The notes under the pieces were generated by a model. It was not told where the DNA came from. It saw only the letters and a list, made by a program, of their open reading frames with translations, and did not search any database. From Aquitalea sp. LB_tupeE (lineage in GTDB: Bacteria; Pseudomonadota; Gammaproteobacteria; Burkholderiales; Chromobacteriaceae): 39,808 bases of DNA. A program made the translations under genes and the position numbers. Location: the NCBI RefSeq assembly GCF_013391415.1, contig NZ_JACAXB010000005.1, forward strand, positions 1 to 39,808, given 5' to 3'. Of the stretch, positions 1-8,260 are shown in pieces (the first letter of the stretch is position 1; every line of letters starts with the position of its first letter).

Positions 1-29
1 TTAAGAAAGCTGCACGACCTGCAGCTGAT

Positions 30-2246
30 TCAGGCCTTGCCAGCAAGCACTTCTCCAGAACACTGCAATGCATATAAAGTAGCAATTTGAGCATGCGCCT
101 CCTGCTGCAATGGACACACCAGCTTGTCATGCAATGCTTGTGCAACTTCACTCATGTGATGGGCCCCTATCTGACTTGAGGCAGTGGCTATTCGGGACAG
201 CAAAGCCCTGGCCTCGGGCAGGCGGCAATTTGACAGTGCCGGCCACAACAGTTTGAGGTCGTCCGCATTGTCTTCCAGAAACATGGTCAGTATTTCTTGC
301 TCACACACCACGTCTGCGCCTGACAAGGCGACGAGTGCATGATGGTCCACAGTAAAATGGTGATGCTCAGAAGGCCACTCCCGACAAACGGCGCGCATCA
401 GGTCCAATTCATCGGTAAAGGAAAGAATTCCGGACTGTGGCGGAACGGCTTGCTTGCCTGCCAGAACCCATAATGATGACTGCTCCGTCTCTGACAACAA
501 GCGCGACAGCCTGCTACCAGCAAAAGTCATGCTGTCATCCGCTTGAGCGCAGTAAATGATTCGCCTCGGCTGAAGACTACTGATCATCAGGGCGGCATCT
601 TCGAGTGTCGTTGCCAGCATCAGCTGCATTCCTCTTTCCTGCAACAAATGACCGACTACATCTGCCAGCATGGCAGACGGTGCAATCATCAATACCGGGT
701 GGTCCTTCCCTCCCGGCTGAATTGATATTTTTTCTCCCTGACGCAGGGGAATTTGCACTGTGGCACTGATCCCGCCTCCGCTATTGGATTCCAGTTGCAG
801 TGTTCCGCCCAGCAAGCCAATCAGCGACCGTGCCAATGCCAGTCTCAAGCCAAGGCCATCATGCGAGCGGGCAGTACTACCGTCAGTTTGCGTAAACAGT
901 TCACCTACTCTGGCAAGCTCGCTTTTGCTCATGCCGATGCCACTGTCTTCAATCCTTATCACCAGCTCATCCCGAGCCGTAGCGGTAAGGCAATCCAGGC
1001 TGACTGATACCTGGCCCACCTTGGTGAACTTGACTGCATTGTCGAGCAGCTCGGCAATGCTTTTACCCAGGTAGCGCCGGTCACTCTTGATCAGTACATC
1101 AGCTGGAAGCTTGTTGCTGTAGCGCACATCCAGTTGCTTTGCCGCCGCAGCAGATCGACAGCTCAGCAACAGTTCATCCATCAATCCATTGATGGAAAAT
1201 GTTTGCGCATCAGCGCGGATGGACGCGGTTTCCAGGCGGGTCCAGGCCAGCACATCGTCAATCATGCCCAATAGCTTGTTGGCTGCAGTTTCAATTTCCT
1301 GGGCATAATCGCGCTGCTCGTCATCCAGTTCACCCATGCACAGCAGCTCCAGCATGCCCAGGATGGCATGCATCGGTGTGCGAAACTCGTGGCTCATCAC
1401 GGCAAGGAATGAAGACTTGGCCTGACTGGCCAGATCTGCCTGCTTCCTGGCTACATCCAGACTGACATTTATCTGGTGATAATGGCTCATGTCAGTCACT
1501 GCCAGAATCATGCCGCCAAACGCTGCACCTGCGCGTACCAGTTGCCCGTCAATAATCAGACTGCGCTCAGTACCGTCCATGCAGCGCATGGTTCTTTCAA
1601 ACCGGAATGCCTCGCCACCGGCAAATCCTTGCCGGACGATCTCCTGCAAAGCACGGTATGTTTCCGGCTCCGGGAAGCACTCGGACAGCTGGTTGACGAC
1701 TTCAATATCTGCACACAGCAAGTGTCTGCCAGAGGGGTTGATGCGCAAAATCGTTTCTGATGCATCAATATGCAATAACGGTATGGGTACGGCGATGAAC
1801 AGTGCCTCACTGAGCTGCAGCAAATTGCGTTGCAACTGCTCTGCATGTTGCTGACGCTGTCTGTCCGAAGCCAGCTGTTCACACAAGGCCAGCCAGCCAA
1901 GCCATATGGAATCCGGCTGGATGGTTTCCTCACCATCATGCAGCAAGATGCCGCACCGTCCGCCGGTCAGCACCACCGGACAGGACTGGATGCCCGTTTC
2001 AGGCCACGCAGCATCACCATGGGTATAGATGCATGCATCCCCGACCGGACCGGGAACCTGCAAAGACCAATGCCGCGCGTGACACACTACGGCCAGTTCA
2101 TCCCCAAGTACGGCAAAGAAATCCGCCGGGTTGCAATCCCGTCCAATCATTCCCGCCAGACGCAAGGGAATATTGCTCTGCTGCGAGCCATCCTGACTAG
2201 CCTGTCGGTGTTGATGTCTTACCCTGGATAGTCTGGACGTTTCCAT
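30..2246 (-). CDS. PAS-containing sensor histidine kinase with degenerate receiver and Hpt domains
   Basis: 738 residues with no membrane segment, so a cytoplasmic kinase. An N-terminal region (1-130) of unknown fold is followed by a PAS-like segment (about 145-255), then a HisKA helix with the phospho-acceptor in MSHEFRTPMHAIL (His286). The HATPase domain has an N box (ELLDNAVKFT) and G boxes (EDSGIGMS, DGLGLRLALARSL). A receiver-like segment at about 515-625 has RRIIYCAQADD where the phospho-acceptor Asp should be. The C-terminal Hpt-like helix bundle (about 635-735) reads SRIATASSQIGA where active Hpt domains have HTLKGSAxxxGA, so the His is lost. It is the last visible gene of the chemosensory operon, starting 9 bp after the preceding stop with no clear ribosome site, probably by coupling. 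I infer that it feeds phosphate to a CheY or modulates CheA output; the partner is unknown. Confidence 0.85.
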   Translation of the reverse strand: METSRLSRVRHQHRQASQDGSQQSNIPLRLAGMIGRDCNPADFFAVLGDELAVVCHARHWSLQVPGPVGDACIYTHGDAAWPETGIQSCPVVLTGGRCGILLHDGEETIQPDSIWLGWLALCEQLASDRQRQQHAEQLQRNLLQLSEALFIAVPIPLLHIDASETILRINPSGRHLLCADIEVVNQLSECFPEPETYRALQEIVRQGFAGGEAFRFERTMRCMDGTERSLIIDGQLVRAGAAFGGMILAVTDMSHYHQINVSLDVARKQADLASQAKSSFLAVMSHEFRTPMHAILGMLELLCMGELDDEQRDYAQEIETAANKLLGMIDDVLAWTRLETASIRADAQTFSINGLMDELLLSCRSAAAAKQLDVRYSNKLPADVLIKSDRRYLGKSIAELLDNAVKFTKVGQVSVSLDCLTATARDELVIRIEDSGIGMSKSELARVGELFTQTDGSTARSHDGLGLRLALARSLIGLLGGTLQLESNSGGGISATVQIPLRQGEKISIQPGGKDHPVLMIAPSAMLADVVGHLLQERGMQLMLATTLEDAALMISSLQPRRIIYCAQADDSMTFAGSRLSRLLSETEQSSLWVLAGKQAVPPQSGILSFTDELDLMRAVCREWPSEHHHFTVDHHALVALSGADVVCEQEILTMFLEDNADDLKLLWPALSNCRLPEARALLSRIATASSQIGAHHMSEVAQALHDKLVCPLQQEAHAQIATLYALQCSGEVLAGKA

Positions 2247-2255
2247 GTGGCACCA

Positions 2256-3455
2256 TTAGAAAAGTTCGACCTTTGGGGCCTCATTTTCGACTTTCCCGCC
2301 CATCCTTCTGGAAAAGTCCTCCCGCTGGACATGCATCACATGCCCCTCCCCCAGTTGCCCGACAATGGTGCTGATATCAGGCACTGCCATACCCCCCCCC
2401 TGCTTTATGCTCGCTGCCATTTGCTGCTGATGCTCAGCCGAGCTGGAGGCAACACGCACCAAGTGCTCCAGTTGCTGCCGCACGATATCCTGAAACTGCA
2501 TTTTCTCCAGTGCCAGCCCCACGCCACCCGCAATGGCCTGTACTGCCGCATGCACGTGAGAGGTGAAACCCTGCTGTTCCTGCACCACTGCGGTCAGGTG
2601 GTCATTCATTTGCAGGAACTGACTGGAAATAAGGGAAAGTTTTTCACCTTCGCGTTCATGCAGATCCATACGCATGATCTGTTCCAGTTCTGCCGCAATG
2701 GCAGCGGTGACAGCAGCAATGCCATCGGTAATCTGCGCAGCGGCACTGTCGGTCTGGACTGAGAGGTTGCGGACTTCATCTGCCACCACCGCAAATGCGC
2801 GCCCATGCTCACCGGCACGTGCGGCTTCGATTGCTGCATTCAGTGCCAGCAAATTGGTCTGGTTGGCTATTTTACGGATCAATTCGGCATAAGGTTGCAG
2901 CCGCTCCACCTCGACAGAAACCTTGGCAATACGCGACTGTTCCTCCTGTTGCCGCGTGGCTCTTTCTCGTTGCATATTGCCCAGCTCGGTGATGGATTCA
3001 CGATTCATGCTGGCTTCCTGACGGGAGGACTCCACCAGCCCGGATGCATGCTCCAGGAAGTTGCCGGTTTCCGAGACAATCTGTCGACTTGTCTGCTCGA
3101 TACCCTGTAACCCCTCCATAACGCCGATGGCTGCGACTTCCGTCGTGCGCTCTATGCCTTTGAGCTGGTCTTGCAGGAAACCATTGAGGTCTGCATATGC
3201 ATGCAGCTGGGTGGCTATCTTTTCAGTCTGCTGATCATTTGCTGGCTGTTGTACCGGTACGGACGATACGGAGACACGCGGTTCGGTCAGCAGGCAGACC
3301 GCCAGCACTACCCCTTCAGCAAGCACCATGTACCAGCTGACACTGCCCGACCAGCACAACAGGACTGTGGCCAGCAGGACCACCACCAGACATGCCCAAC
3401 GCACGAGAGCCAGTTTCGCGCGCGGGCCAGGGGCAGGTTCTGTTTCGCGCATCAT
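2256..3455 (-). CDS. Short membrane-bound methyl-accepting chemotaxis receptor with CheZ-like motif
   Basis: 399 residues from the first ATG of an ATGATG pair. A GGAG lies 8 bases upstream inside the end of the cheY gene; longer upstream starts would run far into cheY. Two hydrophobic helices (about 16-34 and 37-55) with almost no loop between them mean there is no periplasmic sensor and no HAMP. The receptor hairpin tip ([19 protein letters not shown]) is near residues 195-215. Beyond the returning helix lies [15 protein letters not shown], where Asp323 and Gln327 have the D-x3-Q spacing of the CheZ phosphatase site (FQDLTGQ). The protein ends in VELF. The cluster has no separate cheZ, so this receptor may bind or dephosphorylate a CheY; that role is inference. 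Confidence 0.88.
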   Translation of the reverse strand: MMRETEPAPGPRAKLALVRWACLVVVLLATVLLCWSGSVSWYMVLAEGVVLAVCLLTEPRVSVSSVPVQQPANDQQTEKIATQLHAYADLNGFLQDQLKGIERTTEVAAIGVMEGLQGIEQTSRQIVSETGNFLEHASGLVESSRQEASMNRESITELGNMQRERATRQQEEQSRIAKVSVEVERLQPYAELIRKIANQTNLLALNAAIEAARAGEHGRAFAVVADEVRNLSVQTDSAAAQITDGIAAVTAAIAAELEQIMRMDLHEREGEKLSLISSQFLQMNDHLTAVVQEQQGFTSHVHAAVQAIAGGVGLALEKMQFQDIVRQQLEHLVRVASSSAEHQQQMAASIKQGGGMAVPDISTIVGQLGEGHVMHVQREDFSRRMGGKVENEAPKVELF

Positions 3456-3457
3456 GT

Positions 3458-3823
3458 TCAGGCTCCTGGCAGCACCTGGCGAATCACCTTGAGCAGATCC
3501 GCGCCGGTAATCGGCTTGACCAGCCAACCGGTGGCTCCATGTTGTTTTGCCACATCCCGACTGGCCTGCTGGGTTTCGGTAGTCAGCGCCAGAATGGGCG
3601 TGAAGCGCAGCAACTTTCTGGCTTCCTTGATGAGCTCCAGTCCATTCATGTTCGGCATGTTGATATCGGTAATCATCAGGTCAGGGCGCAACCCGGTCTT
3701 CAGTTTGTCCAGCCCCTGCACACCATCTGCGGCCGTAACCACGGTAAAGCCACTCATTTCAAGGGTCTGGCGCAAGCTCATGATCATGGTTGCGGAATCA
3801 TCGACCAGCAGAATGGTTTTCAT
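3458..3823 (-). CDS. cheY: CheY-type single-domain response regulator
   Basis: 121 residues forming one receiver domain and nothing else, the usual CheY length. It has the acidic pair in LLVDDSA (Asp8/Asp9), the phospho-acceptor in [13 protein letters not shown], the Thr switch in ALTTE and the Lys in WLVKPI. It is expected to be phosphorylated by the CheA of the same operon; whether it acts on a motor, a pilus or another effector cannot be read here. Its ATG overlaps the stop of the STAS-like gene (ATGA) and follows AAAGGAG. It ends with GGAGCCTGA, which supplies the ribosome site of the following receptor gene. This is the second cheY of the operon. Confidence 0.93.
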   Translation of the reverse strand: MKTILLVDDSATMIMSLRQTLEMSGFTVVTAADGVQGLDKLKTGLRPDLMITDINMPNMNGLELIKEARKLLRFTPILALTTETQQASRDVAKQHGATGWLVKPITGADLLKVIRQVLPGA

Positions 3824-4071
3824 GCCTCACTCCTTTCACGCTGCAACAAGGGAAATACATAACCGGCCATGAATCCATCACGCGGTGGCTTGAAATGTAC
3901 GATGCGACTGACCAGCAATGCCTGGAACACAGCGGCATGAATGTGCTCGCAATCCTCCAGATCGACTGTTGCGGCTTCCTGGTCTGCCAGCCAGACCAAC
4001 AGTGTCTCGGCATCTTCGACACCGACCTGTCCGACCAAACGGGCAGAGTGCCCTTCAAACATCAGAGGCAT
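3820..4071 (-). CDS. Small STAS-like protein of the chemosensory operon
   Basis: 83 residues, no signal peptide or membrane segment. The pattern LVGQVGVEDAETLLVWL followed by ATVDLEDCEHIHAAVFQALL resembles the strand-helix core of STAS/anti-anti-sigma-like proteins (VDLSxCxxLHTAxxQxLL). The Ser usually phosphorylated in SpoIIAA-type proteins is not evident. The start at 4071 overlaps the last codons of cheA and has AAGGAG eight bases upstream; an in-frame ATG three codons later, touching the cheA stop, is the alternative. The location suggests an accessory part of the signalling complex rather than a sigma-factor control. Assignment to the STAS fold is by pattern only. Confidence 0.7.
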   Translation of the reverse strand: MPLMFEGHSARLVGQVGVEDAETLLVWLADQEAATVDLEDCEHIHAAVFQALLVSRIVHFKPPRDGFMAGYVFPLLQRERSEA

Positions 4072-6416
4072 AGCAGCAACTCCTTGGGATTGATCACCAT
4101 CAGGACGGTACCGTCTCCCAGCAGGGCCGTACCCGAATACACGGACAGTTGTGCCAGGATGCCCTCCATGGGCTTGAGAATGATGTCCACGGTTTCGCGG
4201 AACTCATCCACGACAATGCCTACGTTTTCCGCCCCCATGCGCAGCACCAGAACCGCCAGCTCGTCCTGCTCGTTGGCCATCTGCTCTTCATCCAGCGCCA
4301 GCAAGGCATTCAGGCCGTACAGGGGAACAATACGGCCTCGCAACACGGTGGAGCGATTGTGCTTGAAATGACGGATCTGGCTGCGCGCAACCCTGACGGT
4401 TTCCACCACCATTTCCATCGGCACACCGAAAATCTGCCCGGAAGACTCGATAATCATCACATTGGTGACGGCCATGGACAGCGGCAGAGCAAGTTGCAAC
4501 AAGGTACCCTCCCCAACCTTGCTTTCCAGCTGGAAACTGCCATGCACCGCTTCAATGGCGGAGCGCACCACATCCATGCCCACGCCTCGCCCGGACAGGT
4601 CGGAAACTTGTTCGGCTGTGGAAAATCCGGGATGGAAAATCAGCTGGATTGCATCCGCATCGCTCAGGCTTTCAGCCTTGGCTGCGTCTATCAATGACTT
4701 TTCCATGGCCTTGCGCCGTACCTGGACCGGATCTATCCCCTTGCCATCATCACGAATCTGGATGATGACCCGGTCTGCCTCCTGATGGGCGCTGATGCGG
4801 ATGCAACCCTGGGCGGGTTTGCCGGCGGCAAGACGGGCCTCGGGTGATTCGATGCCATGGTCCAGGCTATTGCGCAGGATATGGATCATCGGCTCGGCCA
4901 GCCGCTCAATGACATTCTTGTCCGCTTCGGTGTCTTCCCCTTCAAGAACCAGCTCCACCTGCTTGTGCAGTTTTTTCGACAAGTCACGTACCAGACGGGG
5001 GAAGCGCTGGAAGATGGTGCCCACCGGCATCATGCGTACCTGCATGATGGCATCCTGCATTTCTTCGGCAATGCGGTTGATCACCAGATACTGGGATTTG
5101 ATTTCGCGAGCCAATTCGCGGTTGCCGAACTGGTTTTCCGCCTTTCCAGCCAGGTATGGCAGCGCATTCTTGGCCACCACCATTTCGCCAATCAGGTCCA
5201 TCAGACGGTCTACCTTTTCCTGGCTGACCTTGAGTACCCGGCTGGCCTTTTCTGCAGATTCATCCGTACGCCGGCCAGCATCCTCCTGTACCGGGCCGGC
5301 AACGGGAGCACTGCCTGCCAGGGCACTGCTGGCGCCATCGACGAAACCTGCCGGATTACCATCTCCGCCACGCAGCAAACGCAGGACAGGTTCGGCGCTC
5401 TTGAGCTCGATGCACCGGTCATAGGCCTGGGACAGCGCTTCCAGCATGGGTTGCGACTGCTGATAGCGATAAAGATTGGCCAGGGTCTGCACCACGGACT
5501 GCAAACGCCCTTCCCAGATACCGGCATCCGCCGGCAGTTCAAGAATCTTGCGCTGCGTTTCAACAATCTTGAACCAGGCCGTGTGCTCTTCTTCTGACAG
5601 GGGACGCGGATCAGACTCGGCTTCATCCAGATAGAAGACCGGCCGGAATGTCGAGCCCTGCAATTGCCGTACCTTTGTATAGGGAGCCATGTAACGGAAC
5701 AGCTCTTTGAGTGCCTGACCATCCATGCGGCACAGAAAGCGGATTTCCAGATTACAACGATAGATGTCCAGTTCCGCCATGTCGGGCCAGGGGCTGACGG
5801 GTTGAATGTCCAGCCAGCGCAAACCCTCTACCTGGCGCAACTGCAACAGCGGGTCTTCCCCACTGAAAAAGCATTCACTGTCAGGCTGATAATGCACGGC
5901 ACTCAGGGGATGACTCTCACGGGCAGCATCATGCTTTTCCTGTTCGAGCACGTTGGCAGGAAAGGATTGCAACCAGTCGGCAACCACGGCCGGGCTCTCT
6001 GACTCAACCGGGCGCACCGCTGTTCCAGGCGCCCCCAGACAGCCTTTCAGGGCAGTGGCAATCTGCGCGGCCCTGTCATCCCGCAATGCTTGCAACTCAC
6101 CAACGGTGTCCAGGTCGTCCAGGCAATCGGACACGAAGTCGGCCCACTCCAGCAAGATATCTGCATAGTCGGCCACAAAAGGCAGCACGCCGTTGCGAAC
6201 CTGGTCCAGCAGGTCTTCGGCATGGTGGGTAGCCCCGGCCAGTGGCGTCAGTCCCAACAGCCCGCTGTTGCCTTTCAACGTATGGATGCTGCGGAACAAC
6301 GCATTGATGACTTCCTTGTCATCCGGAGCATGCTCCAGTTGCAGCAAGGCACGGCCGATGGTTTCCAGCCCTTCGCGTGCCTCCTGCACAAACTGTTCAA
6401 GTAAAGGGTTGTTCAT
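4062..6416 (-). CDS. cheA: Chemotaxis histidine kinase CheA
   Basis: 784 residues. The N-terminal Hpt (P1) carries the phospho-His in FRSIHTLKGNSG (His45). No recognisable P2 CheY-binding domain follows. Instead there is a linker and an unusual segment beginning CFFSGEDPLLQLRQV (about residues 180-300). The dimerisation helices (VSQEKVDRLMDLIGEMVVAKN), the HATPase (N box ILRNSLDHGIE, G1 IRDDGKGID, G2 SGRGVGMDVVR) and a C-terminal CheW-like domain (about 645-784) are intact. Its ATG shares one base with the stop of the upstream cheY (TGATG), with GGAG eight bases before it. It should form the core complex with the triple CheW adaptor and the two operon receptors. Confidence 0.97.
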   Translation of the reverse strand: MNNPLLEQFVQEAREGLETIGRALLQLEHAPDDKEVINALFRSIHTLKGNSGLLGLTPLAGATHHAEDLLDQVRNGVLPFVADYADILLEWADFVSDCLDDLDTVGELQALRDDRAAQIATALKGCLGAPGTAVRPVESESPAVVADWLQSFPANVLEQEKHDAARESHPLSAVHYQPDSECFFSGEDPLLQLRQVEGLRWLDIQPVSPWPDMAELDIYRCNLEIRFLCRMDGQALKELFRYMAPYTKVRQLQGSTFRPVFYLDEAESDPRPLSEEEHTAWFKIVETQRKILELPADAGIWEGRLQSVVQTLANLYRYQQSQPMLEALSQAYDRCIELKSAEPVLRLLRGGDGNPAGFVDGASSALAGSAPVAGPVQEDAGRRTDESAEKASRVLKVSQEKVDRLMDLIGEMVVAKNALPYLAGKAENQFGNRELAREIKSQYLVINRIAEEMQDAIMQVRMMPVGTIFQRFPRLVRDLSKKLHKQVELVLEGEDTEADKNVIERLAEPMIHILRNSLDHGIESPEARLAAGKPAQGCIRISAHQEADRVIIQIRDDGKGIDPVQVRRKAMEKSLIDAAKAESLSDADAIQLIFHPGFSTAEQVSDLSGRGVGMDVVRSAIEAVHGSFQLESKVGEGTLLQLALPLSMAVTNVMIIESSGQIFGVPMEMVVETVRVARSQIRHFKHNRSTVLRGRIVPLYGLNALLALDEEQMANEQDELAVLVLRMGAENVGIVVDEFRETVDIILKPMEGILAQLSVYSGTALLGDGTVLMVINPKELLLCL

Positions 6417-6787
6417 CAGTCAGGCTCCCCCAGTAACAGTCGTGTCAGCAAGGTCAGCTCCACCGGTTTGGCCGGCTTGATGATGTAACCATTGGCGCCT
6501 GCCATATAGGCCACGACTACATCACCTTCCTTGGATTCGGTGGACACCATGATGGCCGGGCTTTGCATCAGGCTCAGGTCGGCACGCAAGGTCCGTACGA
6601 AGGTATATCCGTCCATCTTGGGCATGTTGATGTCGACGATATAAAGGTCGTAGGGCGACTGCATGGCCTTTTCCAGCGCCTCGATACCATTCACGGCCTC
6701 GTCCACGCTCAAACCGGCATCGGTGAGTATCTTGCGGTGATAAAGTCGCACGGTGGCGGCATCATCAACAATCAGTACGCGTTTCAT
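6416..6787 (-). CDS. cheY: CheY-type response regulator
   Basis: 123 residues starting at ATG 6787 (MKRVLIVDDAATV). The open frame extends upstream over cheR, but this ATG lies 11 bases after the cheR stop and gives a standard CheY length. Receiver landmarks are the acidic pair in LIVDDAA, the phospho-acceptor in LYIVDINMPKMDG, the switch residues in MVSTES (Ser-Thr) and the Lys in IIKPAKP. It lies directly upstream of cheA and overlaps its start by one base, so it is the closest candidate for a direct CheA substrate. Having two CheY proteins in one operon suggests that one is output and the other a phosphate sink; which is which is not visible. Confidence 0.93.
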   Translation of the reverse strand: MKRVLIVDDAATVRLYHRKILTDAGLSVDEAVNGIEALEKAMQSPYDLYIVDINMPKMDGYTFVRTLRADLSLMQSPAIMVSTESKEGDVVVAYMAGANGYIIKPAKPVELTLLTRLLLGEPD

Positions 6788-6798
6788 ACCTGAGCCTT

Positions 6799-7641
6799 TC
6801 AACCGAAACGAGGTTTCTGGTAAACGATGGCATCCGGAAACTTGCGCACCGTGAAGAGTGGAGAAATACGGCTCATCGACTCGGAGTGCCCCAGACAAAT
6901 GAAGCCGCCATGATTGAGAGAGTCGTAAAAGGTATCCGCCGCATCCTTGCGTGAGATGTCATCAAAATAAATCAGCAGATTGCGACAAAAAATGATGTCG
7001 ATATTGCTGAAGCGCCGCGTGTCATTACGGTCATTCAGATTGACCCGGCTAAACTCGATGGACTGGCGCAGATCTTCGATAATTTGGTAACGCTGATTGC
7101 TGTGCGGTTCGAAATAACGGTCCAGATAGGTTTTCGGCAGATATTGCAGCGAACGCATGCTGTATATGCCTTGTTTGGCCGAGTCCAGAATCGAGGTATC
7201 GATATCCGAGGCCAGGATCTCCACATCAAACTGTTCTATCTTTGGCCACAGCTCCAGCAGGAAAATGGCAATGGAGTATGGTTCCTCCCCCGACGAAGAC
7301 GGGATGGACCAGATACGAATGGTGTCTCCTGGCTTCTTGTGTGCGGCCACCTCTTCCAGCATCGAGTTCACCAGGCAGTCAAACTGGTAGGACTCGCGAA
7401 AAAAGTAGGTCTCGTTCACCGTCATGTCATTGACCAGTTGCTGCAACTCCTCGCCACTGGCCTGAAAACGCAACATGGTGAAATAGGTACGAAAGTTTTC
7501 CGAACCGGATTCCCTTACCCGTTCCGCCAGGCGCTTGTCGACAAAGTAACGCTTGGACTCGTCGAAATAGATTCCTGTCTTGCGATAGAAGAATTCGCGG
7601 AACTTCATGAAATCTTCTGTCGTGATCAGCGGCTGTGCCAT
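6799..7641 (-). CDS. cheR: Chemoreceptor glutamate methyltransferase CheR
   Basis: 280 residues from ATG 7641, five bases or fewer after the HEAT-gene stop; AGGAA lies about eight bases upstream. It transfers methyl groups from S-adenosylmethionine to receptor glutamates. The N-terminal helical domain ends with the family segment VNETYFFRE. The SAM-binding core has IRIWSIPSSSGEEPYSIA followed by ILASDIDTSIL and the later IFCRNLLIYFD. A longer frame start (7710) would overlap the HEAT gene and lacks a ribosome site. The receptors of this window lack a C-terminal CheR-tethering pentapeptide of the NWETF type, so methylation would be tether-independent. Confidence 0.96.
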   Translation of the reverse strand: MAQPLITTEDFMKFREFFYRKTGIYFDESKRYFVDKRLAERVRESGSENFRTYFTMLRFQASGEELQQLVNDMTVNETYFFRESYQFDCLVNSMLEEVAAHKKPGDTIRIWSIPSSSGEEPYSIAIFLLELWPKIEQFDVEILASDIDTSILDSAKQGIYSMRSLQYLPKTYLDRYFEPHSNQRYQIIEDLRQSIEFSRVNLNDRNDTRRFSNIDIIFCRNLLIYFDDISRKDAADTFYDSLNHGGFICLGHSESMSRISPLFTVRKFPDAIVYQKPRFG

Positions 7642-7645
7642 GGTG

Positions 7646-8260
7646 CTATTCCTGACGGATGCGGGCTTTGGCCATGTCGACAGCAAAGCGGATGAAAGGG
7701 TCGTCGGCAAACCGGTTTGCTGCCGACTCCAGGGAGGCCAGGGCGTGTGGACTGCCTACCTCACCCAACAGGTCAATTGCAGTGGCCACGACATTGCAAT
7801 GCATGTCCTGTTCAACCACGCTGATCAGCCAGCCCTCAACGCCAGGGTGCTTTAGCGACTCCAGAATGTTGACCGTGAAAATGCGTACATCCGGGTCGAC
7901 ATCACGCAGCAGGGTTTCCACCAGACTGGCGGTGGCATCCGGCATTTCCTGCAATACCTCGATGACGCCGTTACGCAGCATCGGATCATCGGAACGGAGA
8001 AAATCAGCCAGGTGTTGCGCCACTTCGACACCACCCAGGCGACGCAGGCTGCCCAGCGCTGCATCACGCACCGCACGATCCGACTCTGCCGGCAAAATAC
8101 GGCACAAGGGCAGTACGGCTTCCGGAAACTGGCCCAGCGCCAGTGCAGCTTGCCGACGCTCGTCGACTGAAACACTGGACAACCGGGTAATCAGATCGGC
8201 AAATGACAGCGACTCTGCCGCATCCTCAATAGCCGGCGTGACACTTTTCTTGAGCGCCAT
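7646..8260 (-). CDS. HEAT-repeat protein inserted between cheB and cheR
   Basis: 204 residues from ATG 8260, which has GGGGAG eight bases upstream; the gene begins inside the end of cheB (35-bp overlap). The chain is a series of paired helices of about 30 residues with HEAT/PBS-lyase spacing, for example ERRQAALALGQFPEAVLPL, VRDAALGSLRRLGG, LRNGVIEVLQEMPDA, VRIFTVNILESLKHP and VVATAIDLLGEVGSP. No catalytic motif, signal or membrane segment is visible. HEAT solenoids act as protein-binding scaffolds. The position between the two receptor-modifying enzymes suggests it links or regulates CheB/CheR or the receptor array; this is inference. Confidence 0.85.
   Translation of the reverse strand: MALKKSVTPAIEDAAESLSFADLITRLSSVSVDERRQAALALGQFPEAVLPLCRILPAESDRAVRDAALGSLRRLGGVEVAQHLADFLRSDDPMLRNGVIEVLQEMPDATASLVETLLRDVDPDVRIFTVNILESLKHPGVEGWLISVVEQDMHCNVVATAIDLLGEVGSPHALASLESAANRFADDPFIRFAVDMAKARIRQE

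Noticed and set aside
1-29. An alternative +1 frame after the first kinase gene's stop, reading on to a TAA at the window edge
   Set aside because: Only about nine extra residues; there is no sign that the kinase gene is frameshifted.
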